Below, piece after piece: positions 34,602-43,533 of a stretch of DNA of 64,000 nucleotides. The stretch covers positions 1-64,000 of the forward strand of contig JBCCAR010000017.1 in the NCBI GenBank assembly GCA_039814715.1, given 5' to 3'. The DNA is from CAKZYD01 sp039814715. Its GTDB lineage: Bacteria; Pseudomonadota; Alphaproteobacteria; Sphingomonadales; CAKZYD01. Under the pieces are notes generated by a model. That model worked only from the letters and a program-made list of their open reading frames with translations. It was not told the origin of the DNA and searched no databases. The position numbers and the translations under genes were made by a program. Position 1 is the stretch's first letter. Every line of letters begins with the position of its first letter.

Positions 34602-34653
34602 CGTGGGCCACGCATCCCCAACGATGCGCGAGCTCTCTGGAAGGAGAGAATAC
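34602..34653 (+). ncRNA. serC leader RNA motif
   Basis: Upstream of serC are two hairpins. The first has arms CGCAT (34611-34615) and ATGCG (34623-34627). The second has arms CTCTC (34633-34637) and GAGAG (34644-34648), which includes the serC Shine-Dalgarno AAGGAGAG. This matches the described alphaproteobacterial serC motif, whose final stem overlaps the ribosome binding site of the serC-serA operon. The ligand or mechanism is unknown. No covariance model was run. Confidence 0.6.
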
Positions 34654-35814
34654 ATGCCAGATATACCAGAAATCCGTCCATCCCGACCGGAGTTTTCGTC
34701 AGGGCCATGCGCGAAGCCGCCAACATGGTCCATTCAATCTCTCAAAATAGATGCGCTTGGGCGGTCGCACCGTTCTAAGGTCGGTAAAGCACGCCTCAAG
34801 GCCGCCATTGATGAAACGCGGGCGTTACTCGGTGTTCCCGATGATTACCGGATCGGTATTGTTCCTGCCTCCGACACCGGCGCGTTCGAGATGGCCATGT
34901 GGACCATGCTCGGCGAGCGGCCAGTTACAGTGGCCGCTTGGGAGAGTTTTGGCAAAGGATGGGTCACAGACGCTGTAAAACAGCTTAAGATTGATCCAGT
35001 GGTTCTGGAAGCGGATTATGGCGCGCTGCCTGATTTAAACGCGATCGATCCGGCACACGACGTGGTCTTTACATGGAACGGCACAACGTCAGGCGTCAAA
35101 GTGCCTGATGGAGATTGGATCAGTGATCATCGGGAAGGCTTGACCTTCTGCGACGCAACGTCAGCTGTTTTTGCGATGGACTTGCCTTGGACCAAGCTCG
35201 ATGTAACGACATACAGCTGGCAGAAAGTCCTCGGCGGCGAAGCCGCGCACGGCGTCATTATTCTGTCGCCGCGGGCTGTTGCCCGGCTTGAAAACTACAC
35301 ACCGGCGTGGCCGCTGCCTAAGATTTTCCGCCTCACGAAAGGCGGCAAGCTGATCGAAGGTATCTTTACAGGTGCCACGATCAACACGCCATCTATGCTA
35401 TGCGTTGAAGATTGTCTGTTCAGTCTAGAGTGGGCCCGCTCCATTGGCGGCCTTGAGGGTATGATCGCTCGATCTGAGGCGAACCTTGTAGCGATTGAGC
35501 AGTGGATTTCTAGCTCATCATGGGCTGCCTTCCTTGCTGAAGATGCTGGTATTCGCTCAAACACTTCTGTCTGCTTGAAGGTGGTAGATAGCGAAATCGC
35601 CATTTGGGACGCTGATAAGCAGGCCGCCGTGCCTAAGCGCATCTCGGCGCTGCTTGACGCTGAGGGTGTTGCTTTTGATATAGGCGGCTACCGCGATGCG
35701 CCTCCAGGTCTTCGGATTTGGTGCGGCGCGACGGTTGATACAGCTGACGTAGAGGCCTTACTGCCTTGGCTCGATTGGGCCTTTGAAACGGCAAAAGCTG
35801 AGCTGTCTGAGTAG
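34654..35814 (+). CDS. serC: Phosphoserine aminotransferase
   Basis: A PLP enzyme converting 3-phosphohydroxypyruvate to phosphoserine; it also acts in PLP biosynthesis. The 386-residue protein belongs to the longer alphaproteobacterial SerC subgroup. It begins PEIRPSRPEFSSGPCAKPP, and the PLP lysine is in TYSWQKVLGGEAAHG. The start at 34654 follows AAGGAGAG. It is 67 bases upstream of serA, forming the serine biosynthesis operon. Confidence 0.95.
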   Translation: MPDIPEIRPSRPEFSSGPCAKPPTWSIQSLKIDALGRSHRSKVGKARLKAAIDETRALLGVPDDYRIGIVPASDTGAFEMAMWTMLGERPVTVAAWESFGKGWVTDAVKQLKIDPVVLEADYGALPDLNAIDPAHDVVFTWNGTTSGVKVPDGDWISDHREGLTFCDATSAVFAMDLPWTKLDVTTYSWQKVLGGEAAHGVIILSPRAVARLENYTPAWPLPKIFRLTKGGKLIEGIFTGATINTPSMLCVEDCLFSLEWARSIGGLEGMIARSEANLVAIEQWISSSSWAAFLAEDAGIRSNTSVCLKVVDSEIAIWDADKQAAVPKRISALLDAEGVAFDIGGYRDAPPGLRIWCGATVDTADVEALLPWLDWAFETAKAELSE

Positions 35815-35881
35815 CATAGCTAATGATGCAGCCAGCAAGCGTTGGCCGCCTTTTAAACAACTCGATTTTTATGAGGAGACC

Positions 35882-37465
35882 ATGACCATGGTCAAGGTAC
35901 TTATTTCTGACAAGATGTCGCCCAAAGCGGCTGAGATTTTCCGTGAGCGCGGTGTCGATGTTGACGAAAAACCAGGGATGACGAAAGAAGAGCTGATCGC
36001 TGTGATCGGCGATTATGACGGCTTAGCCATCCGCTCGGCTACAAAAGTGACACCAGATGTGCTGGATGCGGCGACGAACCTGAAGGTGGTTGGGCGCGCA
36101 GGGATCGGCGTTGACAACGTGAATATCCCCGTTGCCAGTCAAAAGGGCGTGGTTGTCATGAACACGCCGTTCGGCAATTCAATCACGACCGCGGAACACG
36201 CCATTTCCATGATGATGGCCTTGGCGCGCCAGATACCTGAAGCCAATGCCTCCACCCAGCAAGGCAAATGGGAGAAATCCCGGTTTATGGGCGTTGAGTT
36301 ATTCAACAAAACCCTCGGCCTGATTGGCTGCGGCAACATTGGCTCAATTGTAGCCTCGCGTGCGCAAGGCCTCGCTATGAAGGTCATCGCCTATGATCCG
36401 TTTTTAACCGAAGATCGCGCGGTTGATCTGGGCGTTGAGAAGGTTGACCTTGACGATCTTTTTAAGCGTGCGGACTTCATTAGCTTGCACACACCGCTAA
36501 CAGACAAAACTCGCGGTATTGTGGGCGCAGATGCCTTTTCGTTGATGAAGCCAACGTGCCGCCTTGTCAACTGCGCACGCGGTGGATTGGTGGATGAAGC
36601 TGCTTTGGCTGACGCGCTGAACAACAAGAAAATTGCCGGCGCGGCGCTCGATGTGTTCGCTGAAGAGCCAGCAAAAGAGAATGCGCTTTTCGGCCTTGAT
36701 AACTTTATCGCAACGCCGCACCTAGGCGCCTCGACGACCGAAGCGCAGGTCAATGTGGCCATTCAAGTGGCTGAACAGTTGTCAGACTTTCTTCTCTCCG
36801 GAGCTGTCGTAAACGCGCTGAATATGCCGTCATTGTCGGCGGAAGAAGCACCGCGCGTGAAACCCTATCTTGAGCTTGCCGAGCAGCTCGGCAGTTTCGC
36901 AGGGCAAATCACTGAAAACGCAATCGAAGCCGTCACGATCGAGTATGAAGGACTGGTGTGCGAGGTCGATACAAAGCCAATCACGTCTGCTATTTTGGCT
37001 GGTTTGTTGAGCCCCTTGATGGACAGCGTGAACATGATCAATGCGCCCTTGCTGCTTAAGGACCGCGATATTGAACTGTCAGAAGTCAAGCATGAGCGTG
37101 ACAGTAGTTATCAAACACTGATCACTCTGACGGTTGCAACGCCCAATGGGACGCGGTCGGTCGCAGGCACGCTATCTGCGCGCAACCAGCCGCGCATTGT
37201 CGATATCAACGGCGTTGAAATTGAAGCAGAACTTGGCCCGAATGTACTCTATATCATTAACGCGGATAAACCTGGGTTCATCGGATCTTTAGGGACACTG
37301 CTTGGGAAGGAAGGCATGAACATCGCAACCTTTGCTTTGGGCCGAAAGACCCCTGGCGAAGACGCCCTTGCAATCGTAACGGTTGACAGCGCCATCACTG
37401 GTGACTTCTTGGCCGAAGTCGGCGCGCTTGAGAACGTTCTAAAAGTCAAAGCACTTTCCTTTTGA
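35882..37465 (+). CDS. serA: D-3-phosphoglycerate dehydrogenase
   Basis: Oxidises 3-phosphoglycerate to 3-phosphohydroxypyruvate. The 527-residue form has the NAD site GLIGCGNIGSIVA, the catalytic Arg in NCARGGLVDE, and the catalytic His in TPHLGASTTEAQ. An intervening domain and a C-terminal ACT domain follow (VLYIINADKPGFIGSLG onward), typical of the long, serine-regulated type. GAGGAG precedes ATG 35882. It follows serC. Confidence 0.96.
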   Translation: MTMVKVLISDKMSPKAAEIFRERGVDVDEKPGMTKEELIAVIGDYDGLAIRSATKVTPDVLDAATNLKVVGRAGIGVDNVNIPVASQKGVVVMNTPFGNSITTAEHAISMMMALARQIPEANASTQQGKWEKSRFMGVELFNKTLGLIGCGNIGSIVASRAQGLAMKVIAYDPFLTEDRAVDLGVEKVDLDDLFKRADFISLHTPLTDKTRGIVGADAFSLMKPTCRLVNCARGGLVDEAALADALNNKKIAGAALDVFAEEPAKENALFGLDNFIATPHLGASTTEAQVNVAIQVAEQLSDFLLSGAVVNALNMPSLSAEEAPRVKPYLELAEQLGSFAGQITENAIEAVTIEYEGLVCEVDTKPITSAILAGLLSPLMDSVNMINAPLLLKDRDIELSEVKHERDSSYQTLITLTVATPNGTRSVAGTLSARNQPRIVDINGVEIEAELGPNVLYIINADKPGFIGSLGTLLGKEGMNIATFALGRKTPGEDALAIVTVDSAITGDFLAEVGALENVLKVKALSF

Positions 37466-37529
37466 GTTCGGCTGCAAAAGCGCTCTAATTCGCTTGACCT
37501 GACTAGCTGCCAAGGGCATCACCCGGCCT

Positions 37530-38693
37530 ATGGATGATGCTTTGAAAAATGGGCTCCTGCCTGAAGGCCTGCGGGACGGCTTGCCGCCCCGCGCGCATGG
37601 CCGCGAAATGATTGTCCGGCAATTGCAAGATTGCTTTCATGCCAATGGCTACGAGCTTGTCGCGCCTCCTTTAGTAGAGTTTGAAGCGGGCCAACGCGGC
37701 CGCCTAGATGCGGGGCAGGGGAACTCGTCCGACGCGTTTCGCTTGCTTGATCCGGCAAGCCAAAAAACGCTTATTGTTCGCTCAGATATTACGCGGCAAG
37801 TCGCACGGATTGCCACGACCCGGCTTTCTGACACCTTGAGGCCGCTTCGCTTGGCGTATACCGGCAGCGCGCTGCGCACACGCGGGACGCAGCTACAGCC
37901 ATCGCGCCAAGTCCGCCAAGTGGGCATTGAGCTTATCGGGCCAGAAGGTCCGGCGGCTGCAAGGGAACTTGCCCAGGTCATCGCCATGGCCTTTGACTTG
38001 GTTGGCGTGGAAGACCTGACCTTTGATCTCGCCTTTCCAGGCTTTATTCCAACGCTATGCACTGACCTGGCATTATCAAAAGAGCAAAGCGCGCAGGTCA
38101 CAGCAGCGCTCGATGATAAAGACGCGGCGGGTCTATCCGATTTGCCTGGCGAGGCGCAGCAGCTGTTCCAGAATTTGTTGCAAGCGGTAGGGTCTCCCGC
38201 GCAGGTGTTATCTGCCGTTGGGGTTTTAAAACTGCCGTCAAAGGCTTCAGCGCTGTGGACGAAGGCGGCGCAGTTGGTAGAGGTTTTTAGCGCTGTGGTG
38301 GGCGCCGAGCGTCTCCATATTGATCCAGGCGAAGTGCATGGCTTTTCCTACCAGGCTGGCTGGGCGCTAAGTGTTTTTTCCAGCGGAACACGCGGCGAGC
38401 TCGGCAAAGGCGGCGCCTATGTCTTGTCCGGGCCTGGCACGCAAGAAGCAGCGCAAGGCTTTACGTTCTATCCAGATGTTTTTGCAGACAAGGCACCGCT
38501 ATCCGCTCCACGGCAAAAAATCTGCGTGCCATCAAAGGTAGAGACACATGAAATCCTAGCGCTTCAAACCGAAGGCTATGTTGTTGTGCGGGCTCTGGAC
38601 GCAAATGAAACGCTGGAAGATCAAGCCGCACAAATGGGATGCCAAGCTTTGTATAAAGACGGGGCAGTGACAGCCCTGAAGACACTGGCCTAG
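37530..38693 (+). CDS. hisZ: ATP phosphoribosyltransferase regulatory subunit HisZ
   Basis: A catalytically inactive histidyl-tRNA synthetase paralogue that activates short-form HisG. The 387-residue protein has class II motif remnants: LPEGLRDGLPPRA near the N-terminus, VRSDITRQVARIA, and RQVRQVGIELIG. It lacks an anticodon-binding domain. HisG is not adjacent; purA follows 23 bases downstream. Its presence predicts that the genome encodes a short-form HisG elsewhere. Confidence 0.88.
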   Translation: MDDALKNGLLPEGLRDGLPPRAHGREMIVRQLQDCFHANGYELVAPPLVEFEAGQRGRLDAGQGNSSDAFRLLDPASQKTLIVRSDITRQVARIATTRLSDTLRPLRLAYTGSALRTRGTQLQPSRQVRQVGIELIGPEGPAAARELAQVIAMAFDLVGVEDLTFDLAFPGFIPTLCTDLALSKEQSAQVTAALDDKDAAGLSDLPGEAQQLFQNLLQAVGSPAQVLSAVGVLKLPSKASALWTKAAQLVEVFSAVVGAERLHIDPGEVHGFSYQAGWALSVFSSGTRGELGKGGAYVLSGPGTQEAAQGFTFYPDVFADKAPLSAPRQKICVPSKVETHEILALQTEGYVVVRALDANETLEDQAAQMGCQALYKDGAVTALKTLA

Positions 38694-38716
38694 CGGGCTC
38701 ATAAAGGACAGATCAT

Positions 38717-40012
38717 ATGGGGAACGTTGTTGTCGTGGGCTCGCAATGGGGCGATGAAGGCAAAGGCAAAATCGTCGATTGGCTGTCTGAGCGCGCTGAC
38801 GTCGTTGTGCGGTTTCAAGGCGGCCATAACGCTGGCCACACGCTTGTTGTTGACGGGACTGTGTATAAACTTTCGCTATTGCCGTCCGGCATCGTGCGCC
38901 CTGGCAAGCGGTCCTACATTGGCAACGGCGTGGTTGTTGATCCCTGGGCGCTCATAAAAGAAATCGCAAAGCTGGAGGCCCAAGGCATTTCTATCACGCC
39001 TGACCGGTTTGCGATTGCAGAGCAGGCAACACTTATCTTACCTTTTCACCGTGAGCTTGACGCGCTGCGCGAAGATGCGACCGAAGGCCTGAAGATCGGC
39101 ACGACCAGGCGCGGAATCGGTCCAGCTTATGAGGATAAAGTGGGCCGCCGGGCGATGCGTATGAGTGACCTGGTGAGCGAAGAGACTATTTCAAACCGCC
39201 TCGATGTGATGCTAACGCACCACAACGCGCTGCGAAGGGGATTGGGTGCTGCGTTAATCTCCAAGCAAGAGACGCTAGATGCGCTGATGCAGATTGCGCC
39301 GCAATTGACGCCGTTCAGGGCGCCGATTTGGAAGCTGCTGCGCGATAGTCAGCGCAGCGGCGAGCGCATCTTGTTTGAAGGCGCGCAAGGCACGCTTCTG
39401 GATGTGGACATGGGTACCTATCCCTTCGTCACATCCAGTCAAACGGTGTCCGGTCAAGCCGCTGCTGGCGCGGGTGTGGGCCCTGGCACGCTTGATTATA
39501 TTCTGGGCATTACAAAAGCTTACACCACACGCGTGGGGTCTGGGCCTTTTCCCACCGAACTGCTGGATGACGTTGGCCAACGCTTGGGTGAGCGCGGCCA
39601 TGAATTTGGAACGGTAACTGGCCGCGGCCGCCGGTGCGGTTGGTTTGATGCGGTACTGGTGCGCCAAAGCGCGGCGCTGAACGGCCTCTCGGGGATCGCC
39701 TTTACAAAACTTGACGTGCTCGATGGCTTTGAGACCTTGGATATCTGTGTCGGCTATGACATTGGCGGCGTGCGCTATGATTACTTGCCAGGCGGGATGA
39801 ATGAGCAAGCCAATGTCAGGCCTATTTACGAAACGCTGCCAGGATGGAGCGAGAGCACAGAAGGCTGCCGAAGCTTTGCTGAATTGCCAGCTGCAGCCGT
39901 GAAATACATCCGCAGGGTCGAGGAGCTCATCGAATGCCCAATTTCGCTGCTCTCAACATCGCCCGAACGCGATGACACTATTTTGGTACGTGATCCGTTC
40001 TCTAACGTTTAA
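38717..40012 (+). CDS. purA: Adenylosuccinate synthetase
   Basis: GTP-dependent ligation of IMP and aspartate, the first committed step to AMP. The 431-residue sequence has the GTP loop GSQWGDEGKGKIVDWL, FQGGHNAGHT, TTRRGIGPAYEDK and GRGRRCGWFD. AAAGGA precedes the ATG. Confidence 0.97.
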   Translation: MGNVVVVGSQWGDEGKGKIVDWLSERADVVVRFQGGHNAGHTLVVDGTVYKLSLLPSGIVRPGKRSYIGNGVVVDPWALIKEIAKLEAQGISITPDRFAIAEQATLILPFHRELDALREDATEGLKIGTTRRGIGPAYEDKVGRRAMRMSDLVSEETISNRLDVMLTHHNALRRGLGAALISKQETLDALMQIAPQLTPFRAPIWKLLRDSQRSGERILFEGAQGTLLDVDMGTYPFVTSSQTVSGQAAAGAGVGPGTLDYILGITKAYTTRVGSGPFPTELLDDVGQRLGERGHEFGTVTGRGRRCGWFDAVLVRQSAALNGLSGIAFTKLDVLDGFETLDICVGYDIGGVRYDYLPGGMNEQANVRPIYETLPGWSESTEGCRSFAELPAAAVKYIRRVEELIECPISLLSTSPERDDTILVRDPFSNV

Positions 40013-40109
40013 GCCAAGCCTTAACTTTTCTTTGGCATGATAAAAGTGTTGCAGCGTTCGATATTTGCGCGTTGTGCGTTTTTTTTAGCAAAGCAAGGCA
40101 TTTGGGCAC

Positions 40110-42098
40110 ATGGGTGCTGTTGCGCAAAAACAAGAGCCAGACAATGGCCGGACGGCGCCGAGCGGTGCCTACGCTGAGATCTTCGGCGAATCCCTTCCTG
40201 AGTTCGACACCGTTGGCGGGTCGGCCTATGCGCACTTAGAAGACGAGAAGTTCTATATTCTTGTTCAAGACCGTAATGTCCCATTCCGCAAAACGATCAT
40301 TGATGGCTACAATCGCATTAAAGCGTCCAGCCTGTCTGACCTTCGCGATACCAAAATCCTTAATACGCCCCAAGGGCCGGCAGCTTGCTACATAATGCAG
40401 CGCCCTAAAGGCGGGAAAGTCTTCAACGGTCGCCCGCTTGGGGATCGCTTGCTGAGAAGCGTTTTGCTTCCGAGCATTTTGTCGACGTTTAAATCGCTGC
40501 ACGATGAAGGCTTGTCGTACCGGTTTTTATCGCCTGACCGCATCTATTACGAAACAGATCAGCAGGACGAAATCATGCTGCTGGAGAGTTTCTCAGTGCC
40601 GCCTGGCCTGCAAATGCCATTCAGTTATGAAAGCATTGCGCACGGGATGGTCGAGCCGGCTGCACGCGGGGAAGGTACTGAGAGTGACGATTATTACGCG
40701 CTGGGTGTGTTGATCACACATTTGCTGACCGGGCGCGATCCAATCGGTGCGCGCAGTGAGCAATCCTACCAACAAGCGCGAATGACGCAGGGTTCGTTTG
40801 CCGCCTGTCTTTCAGGCAATGGCATAACCGGCGCGGTCTCAGCCTTATTGCGGGGTTTACTGCAAGATGATGTTGAGCAACGCTGGGGCCACCGCGACGT
40901 GATGAATTGGCTCAACGGCGAGCTGCGGCGGGCGGCGCCAACAAACAATACGTGGTTTATGCCGCAGCCTGTTTCAATGGCTGGGCGAACCATTACGGAT
41001 CGCCGCGCTTTAGCGGCCGCGCTGCAAGCCAATCCTGACGCAGCCGATAGTCTCTACAAACGCAAAACCACAATCCAGTGGGTTGCTCAAATAGCGCCAG
41101 GCTCTGAAGCGCATCAGGCGCTCGCAAATCTGATGGACTTTGGCAATACAACCAAGCGTGTTGATACAACCGTCAACGGCCAAGATGCTGTTCTGTCTCG
41201 CTTTTGCAGTCTGCTAGACCCGCAAGGTCCGGTTCGCTTTCGCAGTTTGTGTTTGATGCCGGACGGTGTAGGCCCATTTTTCGCCGCTAACTATCTGCAA
41301 GGCAATAAAGAACAATTGGCCGATCTTAAAACACTGATGTCGGGCAATATCTGGCACGGTCTGATGGAGATCAGAGCCTTGATGGCTGGGCCGGAAAGCC
41401 AAGTCGATCAAATGAATGCGAAGGTGAATTGGCTTAAGGATGCTCAACATATCAACGATGGCTTGGAGCGGGCTTTTTATGCGCTTAATGAAGGTCTTCC
41501 ATGCCGCACGAAAGAGGTTGGAGATGCGTTCGTTCTGACGCCGCCCCAGCTGATGCGCGCGATTGACAAACGTTGTTTGCAAACCACAGAAGGTATTAAG
41601 CTCGATGACAAAGATTTACTTGCATTCTTAGCGGCGCGCTCGCCCAATGTGCGCCGATATATACTGTCTTTGGCAAACATGAAGCCCGATCAAAAAAATG
41701 GTATCCTATTAAAGCTGTTTGGAGAGCTTCACCTGCATTATGGGTCTCCGCGCTTAAAAGGCTTGGCGAAACTGTTTCAAAACCGGTTTCGCAAGCGCAT
41801 CAATGAACTCCGTAGCAAAACAAGACGTGACTTACTCATCAAACGGGTAGGAGAAGTTGTCGAAGAGGGCGACGTCTCGACGCTAGCAAAGCTTGTGAAT
41901 ATTGATCGCTTGATGGCAGCAGATGAGCGAGGCCTAGCCCAAGCGAGACAAAAAATAAAAAAGCTGGACCGCGCCATGGCGTTTGCGTCGCGCAGTATAT
42001 CGCCTGCTGACCCAACGGCGATTGCAAAAGCAGCGCAGATAAGCTGCTATTTAGGCGGCTTTGTCGTTATTGGCTCTTTGATGTTCAGGTTTTTGTAA
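40110..42098 (+). CDS. Membrane-anchored protein kinase-like protein, probable pseudokinase
   Basis: A 662-residue protein. Residues about 90-250 look like the C-lobe of a Hanks-type kinase: HDEGLSYRFLSPDRIYY (131-147) sits where IxHRDLKPxNI is expected, and DDYYALGVLITHLLTGRDPI (193-212) matches the helix-F region. Catalytic residues are replaced: HRD reads YRF, the Lys is Ser, the Asn is Arg, and no DFG is seen (LLESFS instead). The remaining 400 residues are helical with no recognised domain. They end in a basic stretch and one membrane helix (about 644-662). It overlaps the next gene by one base. Function is unknown. Confidence 0.75.
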   Translation: MGAVAQKQEPDNGRTAPSGAYAEIFGESLPEFDTVGGSAYAHLEDEKFYILVQDRNVPFRKTIIDGYNRIKASSLSDLRDTKILNTPQGPAACYIMQRPKGGKVFNGRPLGDRLLRSVLLPSILSTFKSLHDEGLSYRFLSPDRIYYETDQQDEIMLLESFSVPPGLQMPFSYESIAHGMVEPAARGEGTESDDYYALGVLITHLLTGRDPIGARSEQSYQQARMTQGSFAACLSGNGITGAVSALLRGLLQDDVEQRWGHRDVMNWLNGELRRAAPTNNTWFMPQPVSMAGRTITDRRALAAALQANPDAADSLYKRKTTIQWVAQIAPGSEAHQALANLMDFGNTTKRVDTTVNGQDAVLSRFCSLLDPQGPVRFRSLCLMPDGVGPFFAANYLQGNKEQLADLKTLMSGNIWHGLMEIRALMAGPESQVDQMNAKVNWLKDAQHINDGLERAFYALNEGLPCRTKEVGDAFVLTPPQLMRAIDKRCLQTTEGIKLDDKDLLAFLAARSPNVRRYILSLANMKPDQKNGILLKLFGELHLHYGSPRLKGLAKLFQNRFRKRINELRSKTRRDLLIKRVGEVVEEGDVSTLAKLVNIDRLMAADERGLAQARQKIKKLDRAMAFASRSISPADPTAIAKAAQISCYLGGFVVIGSLMFRFL

Positions 42099-42544
42099 TG
42101 GCGCGCAAACAAAGCGGTGGAATGTCTTCAGGAGGCGCGAGCTGGATTTGGTATGTCTTGCTCATATCCATGGGTTTAGCGGTTAGTCCAGGCGCTTGCA
42201 TGGTTTTCGCAGCCGGTATGGCGCCAACTATGGTAGCGACGATCGGTTTATCAGGCCCAAGCGCAGGCCAGCGCCTTTTAACGATGGCCTGCTTTAACTT
42301 GGCCGGGGTCATCCCCTTTGTTTTCAATGTCTTCAACGGAGACGATAGCGCTGGAACAGTTTTGGTTGATGTATTCAGCTGGGGTGTGATGCTGGGGGCC
42401 GCTGGCTGCGGCGCTATGGTCAACTATGTTGGCCCAATCATCGCTGCGCAGGTGCTCACGAATATGTCGATGTCAGACCGTGAAAATATCGACAAGATAC
42501 GTAAAAAACTAATTGCTGAGTGGGGCGACGCTATTACCAAATAG
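42098..42544 (+). CDS. Membrane protein coupled to the pseudokinase gene
   Basis: A 148-residue protein with three probable membrane helices: about 16-40 (WIWYVLLISMGLAVSPGACM), about 60-78 (LTMACFNLAGVIPFVFNVF) and about 88-115. A basic cytosolic tail (MSDRENIDKIRKKLIAEWGD) follows. The start ATG overlaps the upstream stop (TAATG), so translation is coupled. No family is recognised. It probably forms a complex with the membrane-anchored kinase-like protein. The gene ends 26 bases before convergent rpoH. Confidence 0.7.
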   Translation: MARKQSGGMSSGGASWIWYVLLISMGLAVSPGACMVFAAGMAPTMVATIGLSGPSAGQRLLTMACFNLAGVIPFVFNVFNGDDSAGTVLVDVFSWGVMLGAAGCGAMVNYVGPIIAAQVLTNMSMSDRENIDKIRKKLIAEWGDAITK

Positions 42545-42570
42545 TGCAGCAGGCCGCCCCAATCATATGA

Positions 42571-43467
42571 TTATTCTGCGTCGGCTGTTTCCAGTAGTAG
42601 ACGTTTGCTCTTCGCATTTTCAAGCATCGCCTTTTGCACTTTCTCAAAAGCGCGCACTTCAATCTGGCGAATACGCTCGCGGCTGACGTCATAGACCTGT
42701 GACAGGTCTTCTAACGTCGAAGGATCATCCGACAATCGCCGTTCTTCAAAGATATGGCGTTCCCGGTCGTTGAGCACGTCCATCGCTTGACGCAGCATTT
42801 GCTGGCGAACATCGAGCTCTTGTGCTTCTGCAACGATCTCGTCTTGGCCGGGCCCGTCATCGGTCAGCCAGTCTTGCCACTCGCCTTCGCCGTCCATTCT
42901 CAGCGGCGCATTCAAGCTCGAATCTGGACCGGTCATCCGGCGGTTCATCGAGATCACGTCGTCCTCACTTACCGACAATCGTGTCGCGATCTCAGTCACA
43001 TTCTCTGGATGCAGATCGCCTTCTTCGATAGCTTGTAATTTGCCCTTGAGCTTTCGCAAGTTGAAGAAGAGCTTCTTCTGCGCTGACGTCGTGCCGATTT
43101 TCACCAACGACCAACTGCGCAAGATGTATTCTTGGATTGACGCTCTAATCCACCACATGGCGTATGTTGCCAGGCGAAACCCTTTGTCAGCATCAAAGCG
43201 TTTGACCGCTTGCATCATGCCAACATTGCCTTCCGATACAAGTTCGGACACGGGGAGGCCGTAGCCGCGGTAGCCCATAGCAATTTTTGCCACGAGGCGC
43301 AGATGGCTTGTCACCAGCTTATGCGCCGCGTCGCGGTCATCATAATCCTCATACCGCTTTGCCAGCATATATTCCTCGTCTGGCGTCAGCATGGGGAATT
43401 TTCGCACCTCAGCCAAATAACGGCTCAGGCCTGCATCTGAGGACAGCGTTGGTATCGATGATGCCAT
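42571..43467 (-). CDS. rpoH: RNA polymerase sigma-32 factor RpoH
   Basis: A 298-residue heat-shock sigma factor. Region 2 includes SEGNVGMMQAVKRFD and FRLATYAMWWIRASIQEYIL. The RpoH box is QKKLFFNLRKLK. Region 4 is LEDLSQVYDVSRERIRQIEVRAFEKV. AGGAG lies about 10 bases before the ATG. It is expected to be controlled by DnaK and FtsH; FtsH is encoded at 29-31 kb. It lies 66 bases downstream of rluD on the same strand. Confidence 0.96.
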   Translation of the reverse strand: MASSIPTLSSDAGLSRYLAEVRKFPMLTPDEEYMLAKRYEDYDDRDAAHKLVTSHLRLVAKIAMGYRGYGLPVSELVSEGNVGMMQAVKRFDADKGFRLATYAMWWIRASIQEYILRSWSLVKIGTTSAQKKLFFNLRKLKGKLQAIEEGDLHPENVTEIATRLSVSEDDVISMNRRMTGPDSSLNAPLRMDGEGEWQDWLTDDGPGQDEIVAEAQELDVRQQMLRQAMDVLNDRERHIFEERRLSDDPSTLEDLSQVYDVSRERIRQIEVRAFEKVQKAMLENAKSKRLLLETADAE

Positions 43468-43533
43468 TGCGTTCTAATCTCCTATTATTCGAAACCATTC
43501 TACACTCTTTATACGCATGAAACAGCAGATGGT

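Noticed and set aside
39275..39808. 177-codon minus-strand frame opposite purA
   Set aside because: Antisense to a conserved essential gene, with no ribosome binding site or family match.
40013..40109. Possible sigma-54 promoter (TGGCA...TTGC) between purA and the pseudokinase gene
   Set aside because: The GG and GC elements are about 15 bases apart rather than 10.
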